This document shows, in pieces, positions 10,601-18,315 of a DNA stretch of 64,000 nucleotides; within the stretch, counting starts at the first letter, position 1, and each line of letters starts with the position of its first letter. The position numbers and the translations under genes were made by a program. This stretch comes from Edaphobacter sp. Its GTDB lineage: Bacteria > Acidobacteriota > Terriglobia > Terriglobales > Acidobacteriaceae. Under the pieces are notes generated by a model. It searched no databases and was not told where the DNA came from. It saw nothing but the letters and a program-made list of their open reading frames with translations. The stretch spans positions 1 through 64,000 of the forward strand of contig JAOAPB010000001.1 in NCBI GenBank assembly GCA_025462645.1, given 5' to 3'.

Positions 10601-10627
10601 GAGCCAGAGAGAGGACTTCCACTTCAT
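7625..10627 (-). CDS. GH55/pectate-lyase-3-like double beta-helix glucanase fused to beta-propeller
   Basis: About 1000 residues. The chosen ATG at 10627 has GAGG seven bases upstream and starts a signal peptide (MKWKSSLWLMASILSAPF); the track start 16 codons earlier runs into the upstream gene. Two pectate-lyase-3-type repeats are visible: GDGVGDDTDTIQNAINKIQ with FIPEGRYRIS near the N-terminus, and TLGAKGDGVTDDTAVLQKAI with YIPSGRYIVTDT in the middle. This tandem beta-helix layout is typical of GH55 exo-beta-1,3-glucanases. The last 270 or so residues look like an SMP-30/NHL propeller (GAAVDKTGQLYFVDPHWQRIYRW, QDADGNVYIAAGQIYVYN). Secreted. It lies 16 bases after the GH30 gene. The fold is confident; the exact substrate is inferred. 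Confidence 0.82.
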   Translation of the reverse strand: MKWKSSLWLMASILSAPFTAPLFAASYYPLRLNDPKAVYLERNDPAVHGDGVGDDTDTIQNAINKIQEMTGQGVLFIPEGRYRISKTILVWPGIRLIGYGANRPVFVLGKDTPGYQDGIGYMVLFTGGRPVADTSRSASQSARPRRPSPQGIVPPNNSIPDGNPGTFYSAMSNIDMEIQDGNPAAIGIRFHVAQHCYLAHMDFHIGSGLAGLHDIGNEAEDLHFYGGQYGIMTRKPSPGWQFTLLDSTFEGQSQAAIKEHEAGLTLIRAHIKNVPAAISIDPGYAEELWVKDSRFEDISGPAVTISNENNARTEINLENIICRHVPVFASFRESGKKLEGGDDMYQVTAFTHGLTFAGAGSTPEIKTTYQKNPLTTLPAPVSSDIPALPAQDTWVNLRTLGAKGDGVTDDTAVLQKAIAEHKTIYIPSGRYIVTDTITLKPDTVLIGLSPTTTQLDIPDSTPAFQGPGAPKALLEAPHGGTNIVTGIGLYTNGINSRAVGAKWMAGKDSMMNDVRFLGGHGTYVPGVASPAIYNNTHTADVDINRRWDSQYPSLWITDGGGGTFANIWTPSSFAQAGLYISNTTTEGRIYEISSEHHVRNEVKLKNASNWQIYALQTEEERGESGFALPLSIDSSSNITIANYHSYRVVSSYQPFPTAIEISNSKNIRLRNIHVYGDNKASFDNAVIINHSTPTLIRNREFASLTIDGASGPAQPHHPSVVLAAGAKVEKLRDGFYNISGAAVDKTGQLYFVDPHWQRIYRWAPDSHHLSMIRDSPLAPVQLAFDKSGNLIVVSYDGNGTVYTFSPDAPDEQITLLKPQPTAARPAMTPVLPTNHWRNENDFLKTVPVQKPYQYVSTDGSTFIPAGEDFVTGALYYGIKMADVLRAFGLARAVPGKPFYVSDESEQKTYVATVAADGTLTNARLFAEQGGESVAQDADGNVYIAAGQIYVYNSSGHLIDRIDVPDRPIDLVFGGKEGKTLFILARSSLYAVQTRAKGLSN

Positions 10628-10643
10628 GTTCAACCTCGTGGTG

Positions 10644-12047
10644 TTACCAGATGTAAGTGCCAACTGCTCCAGCATTCAGAGAGGTGCTGGCTACGTTACC
10701 CTGATAGCGAATATTGAAGGCTTGAGAGGCGCTTCCGGTATTCGAGACGATGAGTACCCTCTTGCCATCAGGCGTCTTGAACGCGACGTTCGGCAACGTC
10801 TCCAGATCGTTCGAGCCTATGTGAATAGAGCCAGGACGAACGAACTTCGACGCATGCGCGATGGTGTAGTAGGCGAGGTTGCGAGTGAAGTTGTCGCCGT
10901 CGATGGTAATGGCGCCCTGACAGCCGGTGCAGCCGCCATCATTGGTATGGGGGCCAAAGTTCGGATCGGCGGCAAGGTTCCAGAGCAGCACGTTTTTGCT
11001 CCAGTTGCGCGTAACCCCAATGACGATCTTTGCCACCGGCTTACTTATGTTCATCGCCGGGCTACCGCTGTGATCGGACACCGACTGCTCCGTGAAATAC
11101 AGATTCTTCTTCGGGAAGGCATCGTGCACCTGGGTCAGTGCGTCGACGGTACCTCCGTATAGATGAAACCCAGTTCCGTCTACGTACTTATTCGCCGCGG
11201 GGTCCTTCAGAATGGAGAGCGGATAGGCCGGATGGTCGAGGTTGTGATCGTATAAGACGATCTTGGTCTTGATGCCGGCCCTTTGAAATGCAGGCCCGAG
11301 GTCATTCTTGATGAAGTCGTCCAGCTCCGACTCGAGCATCAACATGCTGGGCGTATTCTTCTCGTTCAGCGGCTCATTCTGGACAGTGAGGGTATCGATA
11401 TTAATGCCCTCGGCCTTCATCCCCTGAATATATTTAACGAAATAAGTAGCATAGGCGCCGAAGTATTCAGGCTTCAGAACACCGCCTCTGGCTACACCGG
11501 TCGTCTTCATCCACAACGGAGCAGACCACGGGGATGCAAGTATTCCAATCTTCGGATTAATGGCCAGGATCTGCTTGAGAACAGGGATGACATCAGCACG
11601 GTCCGGATCGAGGCTGAACTTCGCCATGGGGAGATCGGTTTGACCCTCTGGCAGATCGTCATAGGAGTAGACGTGGTCGTTCATGTCGGAGGCGCCGATG
11701 CTTACTCGTATATAGCTGGTTCCGATATTGTTGCCGTCCACAGCGAATAGATCCTGCAGGAGGGCCGCACGCTTCGCGGGGTCCATCTTCATAATCAACT
11801 GCGCGCTCCCACCAGTCAGCGCAAATCCAAAGCCATCCAAAGATTGATAGGTCTTGGTGTCATCGACATCGATGATCAAGTTGCCGGCAGGAGACCGCGT
11901 GAAAGAAGTAGGGGGCGTCTGCAACTGAAAGAGAGCAGACCGATCGGGATTCGTTAACCAGAGAGAGACGTCTCCTTGCGCATACGACGGCAATGGAGCC
12001 AGCGTTAGGACAAGCAGCAAAAGGAAGTTCATCATCTTTGTGTTCAC
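10644..12047 (-). CDS. Glycoside hydrolase family 30 protein (beta-1,6-glucanase/glucosylceramidase type), secreted
   Basis: GH30 is recognised from YQSLDGFGFALTGGSAQLI near the N-terminus, the acid/base Glu in TVQNEPLNE, and the probable nucleophile Glu in LYFTEQSVSD, in a TIM barrel followed by a short beta-sandwich. A signal peptide ends near PSYAQG. The best start is a GTG at 12047 with AGGAG five bases upstream (reading MNTKMMNFLLLL); an ATG at 12035 is the alternative, and the longer track ORF adds an unlikely basic leader. Characterised relatives cleave beta-1,6-glucan or glucosylceramide. The neighbouring GH3, GH5 and GH55 genes favour a branched beta-glucan substrate. It lies in the middle of a co-directional run. 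Confidence 0.9.
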   Translation of the reverse strand: MNTKMMNFLLLLVLTLAPLPSYAQGDVSLWLTNPDRSALFQLQTPPTSFTRSPAGNLIIDVDDTKTYQSLDGFGFALTGGSAQLIMKMDPAKRAALLQDLFAVDGNNIGTSYIRVSIGASDMNDHVYSYDDLPEGQTDLPMAKFSLDPDRADVIPVLKQILAINPKIGILASPWSAPLWMKTTGVARGGVLKPEYFGAYATYFVKYIQGMKAEGINIDTLTVQNEPLNEKNTPSMLMLESELDDFIKNDLGPAFQRAGIKTKIVLYDHNLDHPAYPLSILKDPAANKYVDGTGFHLYGGTVDALTQVHDAFPKKNLYFTEQSVSDHSGSPAMNISKPVAKIVIGVTRNWSKNVLLWNLAADPNFGPHTNDGGCTGCQGAITIDGDNFTRNLAYYTIAHASKFVRPGSIHIGSNDLETLPNVAFKTPDGKRVLIVSNTGSASQAFNIRYQGNVASTSLNAGAVGTYIW

Positions 12048-12113
12048 TGAATCTCCTGACTGATTACTTCTACGGATTCGACATCTCATTGCGCTATTGG
12101 AGCCGTCTTACGA

Positions 12114-13337
12114 TCACTGCGACGCTGACACAGGCTTCAAGCCAAGCGCCGTAAGATATCCGGCATTCACGTGGCAGTGTTGGAGCTGAATGTTTTCAAG
12201 AAAGCCCGCGAAAGCCTTGTCGATGGTCTGCTGATCGGGCCTCATCTTCAGACGCTCTTCAACGTGTCCCGTGCCGCGCGGCAGCTTGGCGAAGGCGACG
12301 ATCTGATCCCAGCCGGTGGGCAGCGCAATCGTGACAACGGCTGACGTCTTCTCCATCTTCTTGTATGGCCAGAAGGCCCAGCTGATGTCGTTCTTTTCGA
12401 GAAGGGCAACAAACTGCGCGATCCACTCGTCGGTATTTTCACCCGACTCTCCCATCCAGAGGGGAACGTTATAGCGGTCGCGAAAGTCGAGGTACTGGCG
12501 GATAACAGACTCGTCGGTTTTGCTCCAGTACTTGTGGAAGGTGTAGGCGGTATTGCTGTCGAAGGGAGGACCGAAGACGGCGAAGTTAGAGTCCCACTGC
12601 GCCCCTCCGAGGAAGAAGATATGGTGGGTATCGATCTGACGAACAGCAGTGGTCAGCTTCTTATAGAGTGGCTCCAGCTTGACGTTGAGAGGAGCAAGCG
12701 CAGGATAGTGAGGGATCGGCTCGTTCAGCAGGTCGTACCCGAGCACGGTTGGGTTGTCTTTGTAGTGGCGCGCGAGGCGCTGCCAGATAGCGATGAGATG
12801 TGCCTGCTCCTGCGGGCTGTCGTAGAGCCAGGGATAGCCGTCGCTGTCGTCGATGTTCGCGCCGGTCTGTCCGCCCGGAGCGGCGTGCAGATCGAGAACG
12901 ACGTAGAGACCCTCCTGTCGGCTCCACTGGATGACCCGGTCCAGCAGCTGGAAGCCCTCGGAGTTTTCCGCCTCAAAGAACTTATAGTGCAGCGGGATGC
13001 GGATGGAGTTGAAGCCTGCCTCGTGGAGCAGGTGTATGTCCTGCCGCGTGACATAGCTCTCGCGATACTGATGCCAGAAGGTCGCAGCCTTGTCCGGCCC
13101 AAGCAGCTCCGTCACCAGGCCTTCGATCTCGCGAGCTGACTGAGGGCCGCCCTCAAAGGTCCACATGTAGCCCTCCGGCACCATCCAGTTGCCCAGATTG
13201 GTTGCGCGGAGATGAAGCGCCTTGCCGCTGCCGTCGACGATCTCCTTCTGCCGGGTGTGGGCAAACTGAGCAAATAGATTCAACGGCAGCAGACATAGGG
13301 ACAAGGCGGTGAGACAAAGCAGACGACGAAGTGGCAT
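12114..13337 (-). CDS. Glycoside hydrolase family 5 protein, exo-beta-1,3-glucanase-like, secreted
   Basis: The start was moved from 13502 to the ATG at 13337, which has GAGG nine bases upstream and opens a signal peptide (MPLRRLLCLTALSLCLLPL, ending near LFAQ). The longer ORF would overlap the GH3 gene. Motifs include RATNLGNWMVPEGYMW, FNSIRIPLHYKFF, VLDLHAAPGGQTGANIDDSDG, the acid/base Glu in YDLLNEPIPH and the nucleophile Glu in LWMGESGENTD. The NLGNW and DLHAAPG elements resemble fungal-type exo-1,3-beta-glucanases of GH5. Predicted to work outside the cytoplasm with the GH30, GH55-like and GH3 enzymes. Subfamily is a guess; family membership is firm. Confidence 0.9.
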   Translation of the reverse strand: MPLRRLLCLTALSLCLLPLNLFAQFAHTRQKEIVDGSGKALHLRATNLGNWMVPEGYMWTFEGGPQSAREIEGLVTELLGPDKAATFWHQYRESYVTRQDIHLLHEAGFNSIRIPLHYKFFEAENSEGFQLLDRVIQWSRQEGLYVVLDLHAAPGGQTGANIDDSDGYPWLYDSPQEQAHLIAIWQRLARHYKDNPTVLGYDLLNEPIPHYPALAPLNVKLEPLYKKLTTAVRQIDTHHIFFLGGAQWDSNFAVFGPPFDSNTAYTFHKYWSKTDESVIRQYLDFRDRYNVPLWMGESGENTDEWIAQFVALLEKNDISWAFWPYKKMEKTSAVVTIALPTGWDQIVAFAKLPRGTGHVEERLKMRPDQQTIDKAFAGFLENIQLQHCHVNAGYLTALGLKPVSASQ

Positions 13338-13380
13338 CGATTGATCCTCTATCTTGCAAGCTCCTGCGCGCGGCATCCTT

Positions 13381-15702
13381 CTACGGCAAGACTGTGAATG
13401 TAGTGTGCTCCGTAGCCGAAGAGTCGACGCCAACCCACAGGTCGAAGGGGCCGGGCTCAATCGACCAGCGATGAGTCTGGGGACTCCAGAAGCCGAGATC
13501 ATGCGTATCGAGCAGGAGCGCTACGGTCTGCTTCTCTCCGGGTCGAAGGCTTACACGGCGGAAGGCCTTCAGTTCGCGTACAGGACGTGACGCGCTGCCG
13601 GACCGCTGATGCGTGTAAAGCTGTACAACCTGATCGCCAGCGAGGGACCCAGTGTTCTCCAGTTCAATCGAGACGGTCAGGGAAGACCCGGATTTAACTG
13701 AAGCCGCAGTGTTCTTGAGTCCATCCACCTTGAAGGTGGTATAGCTAAGCCCATAGCCGAAGGGATAGAGCGGCGCGCTGGAGTTATCCCAGTAGCGGGT
13801 GTCCATCGCATCTGGAATCTGGGTTAGATTGTGCGCATAGTAGAGGGGGACCTGACCAACATCGCGCGGCCAGGTGATGGGAAGTTTGCCGCCTGGATTC
13901 GCGTCGCCGAAGAGCAGATTCGCAATCGCGTTGCCGCCCTCGGTGCCTGGATACCAGGCATCCAGAATCGCGGGAACATGCTGCGAGGCCCAGGTGATAT
14001 TCAAAGGACGACCGTTCATCAGCACGAGCACGACCGGCTTGCCTGTGGCCACCGCGGCCTCGAGCAACTCCTGCTGACGGCCGGGAAGAGTGAGCGTGGA
14101 ACGCGAGGCGCGCTCGCCGCTCATCGTCTGCGCCTCTCCCAGAACGAGCACGGCCACCTGCGATTGTTTGACGAGAGCGATGGCGTGGGCGAACTCTGCA
14201 TCGCGCTCTGCATCCGTCTTAAGCACGGGCTTTGGGCTGGGGAATTGTCCATCGAAGATCGACGGCTGCACCCGCTCGATCTCAACTCCCTTTGCCGATG
14301 AGACGGTTGTGCCGGAGGGAAAACGCTTGCGGATACCTTCGAGCACGGTAACCGAATCCGCGGGGTGCCCCGCCAGGCTCCAGGAACCCATGATGTCCGG
14401 CTTCGAGTCGGCGAGTGGGCCGATTACGGCGATCGACGAGAGCGACTTACTGAGCGGAAGCACGCCGCCTTCGTTGCGAAGCAGAACGGCGCTTCGCTCT
14501 GCGGCCTTTCTTGCCGCATCACGTTGCGCGGTCGTCACAAGCTCCGTCTCCGCCCGCGACGGCGCGACATACGGATTCTTAAAGAGCCCGAGGCGGTACT
14601 TCATCCTCAGGATGCGGCGCACCGCCTCATCGATAGTGGCCTGTTGCACCACCCCCTGCTTGACCGCCTTCGGCAGCTCATCGCGATAGACATGGCTCGT
14701 CATCTCCATGTCGACGCCTGCATTCACGGCACGAGTGGCGGCATCTTCCGGCCCGGACGCAAAGCCATGCGTCGTCAGACTACGTATCGACTCCCAATCG
14801 CTTACCACGAAGCCTTTGAACTTCCACTTGTCCCTCAGCACGTCGTGGAGCAGAAAGTTATTACCTGTAGCTGGCACGCCGTTGAGGTCCATGTACGCCG
14901 TCATCAGCGAGCCTGAGCCTGCACGGACAGCCGCCTCGAACGGCGGCAGGTATACGTTCCACAACTGTTCCTCCGAGATGTTGGAGGAATCGTAGTCGCG
15001 TCCACCCTCGGCTACTCCGTAGCCCGCAAAGTGTTTTACGCATGCCAGGATGTGCTCCGGGCTACCGAGCGTATCCCCCTGAAAGCCGCGAACCTGAGCC
15101 TCTGCCATCCGCGAGCCAAGATACGGATCTTCTCCGGCGCCTTCCATGATGCGTCCCCATCGCGGGTCACGCGCAATATCCACCATCGGCGCGAAGGTCC
15201 AGTTGATTCCGACTGCGCTGGCCTCCTTCGCGGCCATCTTCTGGGCCTCCTCCGCTTGGGCCGGGTCCCACGATGCCGCGAGCGCGAGCGGCACCGGATA
15301 GATGGTCCGGAAGCCGTGGATGACGTCGAACCCAAAGATCAGAGGGATATGCAGCCGCCCCTTTTCGACGGCGAGATGCTGTAGACGGTTGATCTCTTTC
15401 GCATCGGTAATAAAAAGGAACGAGCCGACCTGGCCTTTCAGAATGAGCTCGTCTCGAGGGACGTCCTCCTTTTGATTGAGAGCGACCTGGCTCATCTGCC
15501 CTATCTTCTCTTCGAGCGTCATCTTCTGAAGCAGGTCATTCACAAAACGATCTGCCGCTGCATCGCCCTGACGGTTCTCCTGTGACGAAGGTTGCATCTG
15601 CGCTGCTAACGGCCCCAGGAGGAGGGTACCTGACAGAATAAGTGGCAGACTGCCGATGACAAACCGACGTACCAAGGGACGTGAAGGAAAGCGAAGAGAC
15701 AT
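13381..15702 (-). CDS. Glycoside hydrolase family 3 beta-glucosidase, exported
   Basis: 773 residues from the ATG at 15702, which has GGAG six bases upstream; the track start at 15714 is a TTG. A signal peptide covers RRFVIGSLPLILSGTLLLGP. The first domain holds GVNAGVDMEMTSH, KHFAGYGVAEGGRDYD and the nucleophile Asp in GFVVSDWES. The alpha/beta sandwich domain contains VAVLVLGEAQTMSGE, and a fibronectin-III-like domain ends the protein (LRPGEKQTVALLLDT). Length and domain order match BglX-type periplasmic beta-glucosidases, which release glucose from the non-reducing end of short beta-glucans. It is the first gene of the glycosidase run and faces the lacI-type gene across the intergenic region with the palindromic operator candidate. 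Confidence 0.93.
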   Translation of the reverse strand: MSLRFPSRPLVRRFVIGSLPLILSGTLLLGPLAAQMQPSSQENRQGDAAADRFVNDLLQKMTLEEKIGQMSQVALNQKEDVPRDELILKGQVGSFLFITDAKEINRLQHLAVEKGRLHIPLIFGFDVIHGFRTIYPVPLALAASWDPAQAEEAQKMAAKEASAVGINWTFAPMVDIARDPRWGRIMEGAGEDPYLGSRMAEAQVRGFQGDTLGSPEHILACVKHFAGYGVAEGGRDYDSSNISEEQLWNVYLPPFEAAVRAGSGSLMTAYMDLNGVPATGNNFLLHDVLRDKWKFKGFVVSDWESIRSLTTHGFASGPEDAATRAVNAGVDMEMTSHVYRDELPKAVKQGVVQQATIDEAVRRILRMKYRLGLFKNPYVAPSRAETELVTTAQRDAARKAAERSAVLLRNEGGVLPLSKSLSSIAVIGPLADSKPDIMGSWSLAGHPADSVTVLEGIRKRFPSGTTVSSAKGVEIERVQPSIFDGQFPSPKPVLKTDAERDAEFAHAIALVKQSQVAVLVLGEAQTMSGERASRSTLTLPGRQQELLEAAVATGKPVVLVLMNGRPLNITWASQHVPAILDAWYPGTEGGNAIANLLFGDANPGGKLPITWPRDVGQVPLYYAHNLTQIPDAMDTRYWDNSSAPLYPFGYGLSYTTFKVDGLKNTAASVKSGSSLTVSIELENTGSLAGDQVVQLYTHQRSGSASRPVRELKAFRRVSLRPGEKQTVALLLDTHDLGFWSPQTHRWSIEPGPFDLWVGVDSSATEHTTFTVLP

Positions 15703-16026
15703 CAGAAGCTCCAAGTTGCGGTTGTTTGCCCGAAGACACCGTGAAAAGAACGCAGCGCAAGCATTTAAGTTGACCAGACCTCTTGGCTGTCCGAGGAGAG
15801 GTTTTCATGGATATAGCGGCCGCACAAGTTTAGACAAACGTTTGTTCTTTTGTCCAGCAAGTAGATCAACGGAGTAGTCGAGATAGGATATGCATGATAC
15901 CGAGAGACTAATAGGATTTATCCGAGAGCGACTACAAAGAGTGAACTGCATTTGAACCAACGTCTATTGTTATTGTTATTCTTTTAGCAACGCTATTCCA
16001 GATCAGGTTCGGACATCGACGTCAGC
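15703..16026. promoter_or_regulatory. Divergent control region between GH3 gene and LacI-type regulator
   Basis: A 324-base gene-free stretch between two divergent genes. It holds the perfect palindrome listed separately and an AT-rich triplet-like run (ttattgttattgttatt) about 60 bases before the regulator. No unambiguous sigma-70 promoter could be picked by eye on either strand. The layout fits a sugar-responsive repressor controlling its own gene and the glycosidase run. Confidence 0.55.
15834..15845. promoter_or_regulatory. Putative LacI-family operator palindrome
   Basis: ACAAACGTTTGT is a perfect 12-base palindrome centred on CG, the usual centre of LacI/GalR-family operators. It lies about 130 bases upstream of the GH3 ATG and about 180 bases upstream of the adjacent LacI-type gene. 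Binding by that regulator is inferred from position and symmetry only. Confidence 0.55.
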
Positions 16027-17091
16027 ATGAAAAAACCGGCCTCGTCTTCCTCACACAACACACGACCGACCAATCTCAAGATGTTGGCGGCATACCTCAA
16101 CCTCAGCCCGTCAACGATCTCCTTCGTGCTCAACGATTCGCCGGGCCGTTCTATTCCGATGGCAACACGCGACCGCGTCAAAGCCGCCGCCGCGAAGTTC
16201 AACTACCAGCCCAGCATGATCGCCCGTACCCTTCAGGGCAAGCGTATGCAGACGATCGGTGTCCTGCTGCCGGAGCTTGGCGAGGGGTATCACTCCCAGG
16301 TATTGAGTGGCGTTGGGGACCTCCTCATACGAGAGGGCTACTTCTACTTCACGGTCCATCACAGGCACAAGCAGGAGCTCATTTCTGCCTACCCCGATCT
16401 TCTGCGATCGCGCGGCGTCGACGGCATCCTGGCCATCGACACGCATCTGGACTCGCCTCTCCCGCTGCCCACGGTGCTCGTTGCCGGCCATACGACTCTG
16501 CCTGGGGTCACGAATGTGATCCTCGATCACCAGCGCGCTGCGAAGCTGGCAATCCATCATCTCTATGAACTCGGTCACCGCAAGATCGCCTTTATGCAGG
16601 GCCAGCCATTCAGCTCCGACTCCGATGTCCGTTGGACTGCAACACTGGAGTCGGCCCACGAACTCGGCCTCGAGGTAAGCGAAGAGCTGACCGTTCACCT
16701 TGAGAAAGACTCTCATTCGCCCGAGATCAGCTACCCCGGTATCCGCAGGCTTATCCGGAGCCACCGGCACTTTACCGCAGTTCTCTGCTTCAACGACGTC
16801 TCGGCGATGGGCAGTATCCGCGCGCTGCACGAGGCTGGCCTCCACGTGCCGGCAGATGTATCGGTCCTCGGGTTCGACGACATTCAATCTGCGGCATTTC
16901 AGGTTCCCAGCCTATCGACCATCCGGCAGCCCCTACAAAAGATGGGCAGCACAGCCGCCCAGATGCTGCTGAAGAAGCTCGCAGGCAAGACTACGCCGGA
17001 CCTCGTCCACGTAGCTCCAGAGCTCGTTGTTCGCGAGTCCACGGCTCCCGCCAGCTCAAAGCCACCAAAGAAACACACAAAGGCAAATTAA
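16027..17091 (+). CDS. LacI/GalR-family transcriptional regulator
   Basis: 354 residues. An N-terminal helix-turn-helix (NLKMLAAYLNLSPSTISFVLNDSPGRSIPMATRDRV in several pieces, about 16-52) and hinge (FNYQPSMIARTLQGKRMQTIGVLLPEL) are followed by a periplasmic-binding-protein-like sugar domain. Typical C-terminal features include AVLCFNDVSAMGSIRALHEAG, VPADVSVLGFDDIQSA and PSLSTIRQPLQKMG. It should bind an operator in the absence or presence of a sugar ligand and control the divergent glycosidases. The ligand is unknown; a beta-glucan breakdown product is the natural guess. The C-terminus ends in a basic tail (KPPKKHTKAN), and the stop codon lies inside the first copy of a short direct repeat. 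Confidence 0.93.
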   Translation: MKKPASSSSHNTRPTNLKMLAAYLNLSPSTISFVLNDSPGRSIPMATRDRVKAAAAKFNYQPSMIARTLQGKRMQTIGVLLPELGEGYHSQVLSGVGDLLIREGYFYFTVHHRHKQELISAYPDLLRSRGVDGILAIDTHLDSPLPLPTVLVAGHTTLPGVTNVILDHQRAAKLAIHHLYELGHRKIAFMQGQPFSSDSDVRWTATLESAHELGLEVSEELTVHLEKDSHSPEISYPGIRRLIRSHRHFTAVLCFNDVSAMGSIRALHEAGLHVPADVSVLGFDDIQSAAFQVPSLSTIRQPLQKMGSTAAQMLLKKLAGKTTPDLVHVAPELVVRESTAPASSKPPKKHTKAN

Positions 17092-17136
17092 GCGGTTTTA
17101 GTTGGCATAGCCTTAAGCGGTTTTTAGTTGGCATAG
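17088..17136. repeat. Short tandem direct repeat over the lacI stop codon
   Basis: Two copies of ttaagcggtttt(t)agttggcatag, 23 and 24 bases long, occupy 17088-17110 and 17113-17136. They differ only by one T in a T-run. The first copy contains the TAA stop of the regulator gene. It looks like a local slippage duplication. Confidence 0.8.
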
Positions 17137-17307
17137 TCGTCTTGTTCTCCCACCCCCCAAAACCTCGTCATCCCGCCGGAGACGGCGTACTATGCCGATG
17201 CATGGCAGAATCCCAGCACTTCGAATTTGTCTTGAACTGTATCCATATCTATCGCCCTTCCGATTTTTCCAAGACGATCCCACATGGTTAGGAGCATCCT
17301 TCACACC

Positions 17308-17751
17308 ATGAGCGACCAAACCAAATCCCGCCTCTCCACTATTATTCCCTGTCTCCGCTACCGCGACGCCCTTGTCGCCATCGACTGGCTCGTCCGCGCC
17401 TTCGGCTTCGAAAAGCAAGCCGTCTACATGGGACCGAACGACACCGTCGCCCACGCCCAACTCACTCTGGGCAATGGGATGATCATGCTCGGCTCGGTCG
17501 ACAACGGTACCGAACACAGCAAATTGATGGCTCAGCCAGATGAGATCGGTCTCCGCGAGACGCAGAGCTCCTACCTCGTCGTCACCGACGCCGACGCCGT
17601 CTACGCCACGGCCAAAGTAGCCGACGCTGCCATCGTCATCGATATCGCAGACATGGACTACGGCGGCCGCGCCTTCACCTGCCGCGACCTTGAAGGACAC
17701 CTCTGGAGCATAGGAACTTACGATCCCTGGCACGTCGAACCAAAGCCCTAG
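17308..17751 (+). CDS. VOC (glyoxalase/bleomycin resistance) family protein
   Basis: A 147-residue cytoplasmic protein from MSDQTKSRLS; the track offers an ATG eight codons earlier, but AGGAG lies inside that extension (13 bases before 17308). The sequence STIIPCLRYRDALVAIDWLVRAFGFEK is the typical opening of PhnB/glyoxalase-like VOC proteins, and YGGRAFTCRDLEGHLWSIGTYDPW is the typical ending with the metal-binding Glu region. VOC proteins bind a divalent metal and cover lyases, dioxygenases and antibiotic-binding proteins, so no reaction can be assigned. It is a short gene before a co-directional DinB-like gene 33 bases on. Confidence 0.8.
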   Translation: MSDQTKSRLSTIIPCLRYRDALVAIDWLVRAFGFEKQAVYMGPNDTVAHAQLTLGNGMIMLGSVDNGTEHSKLMAQPDEIGLRETQSSYLVVTDADAVYATAKVADAAIVIDIADMDYGGRAFTCRDLEGHLWSIGTYDPWHVEPKP

Positions 17752-17784
17752 CGCCACCCCCCGCCCTTCTGATACCGTCTCGGC

Positions 17785-18270
17785 ATGGACCTCAATCCGT
17801 ACGCAAAGTTCCTTGACGGTCAGGAGCCTATCCCTGTCCTCACGACAACCGTCGATCTGCTGCGCGGTCTCACGGCCCCGTTATCCTCGGCCCAGATCGA
17901 TCGCCAGCCAGCGCCCGGCAAGTGGAGCATCCGTGAGATAGTCTCCCACCTGGCCGACTGCGAGATCGTCTTCAGCTTTCGCCTTCGCCAAACCCTCAGC
18001 GAAGCGCACTCCATCATCCAGCCCTTCGATCAGGACCGCTGGGCCGACCGTTACGCCGCGTACAACTTCGAGTTTGCTATGGAGACCTTCCAGGCTACCC
18101 GCAACTGGAACCTGAGACTCCTCACCACCATCTCCGAAGAGGACCGCCATCATCCCACCACCCACCCGGAGCGCGGAACCATGACCTTCTGGACCATCGT
18201 TGAAACCATGGCCGGCCATGACATCAATCACTTACGACAAATCGAACACCTCGCCTCCGCAGGCACCTAA
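17785..18270 (+). CDS. DinB/YfiT-like putative metalloenzyme
   Basis: 161 residues with the DinB_2 four-helix pattern: KWSIREIVSHLADCEIVFSFRLRQ near residue 50 supplies the first His, and GHDINHLRQIEHL near the C-terminus supplies the HxxxH pair. The family binds Ni, Zn or Fe through three His; some members are thiol-dependent transferases. The specific function is unknown. It lies 33 bases after the VOC gene and is convergent with hscB. A second DinB-like gene occurs at about 53 kb. Confidence 0.82.
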   Translation: MDLNPYAKFLDGQEPIPVLTTTVDLLRGLTAPLSSAQIDRQPAPGKWSIREIVSHLADCEIVFSFRLRQTLSEAHSIIQPFDQDRWADRYAAYNFEFAMETFQATRNWNLRLLTTISEEDRHHPTTHPERGTMTFWTIVETMAGHDINHLRQIEHLASAGT

Positions 18271-18315
18271 CATAACGAGAGGCGTTTCCAAAGCCTGAGA
18301 GCACCTGCAACCGGT

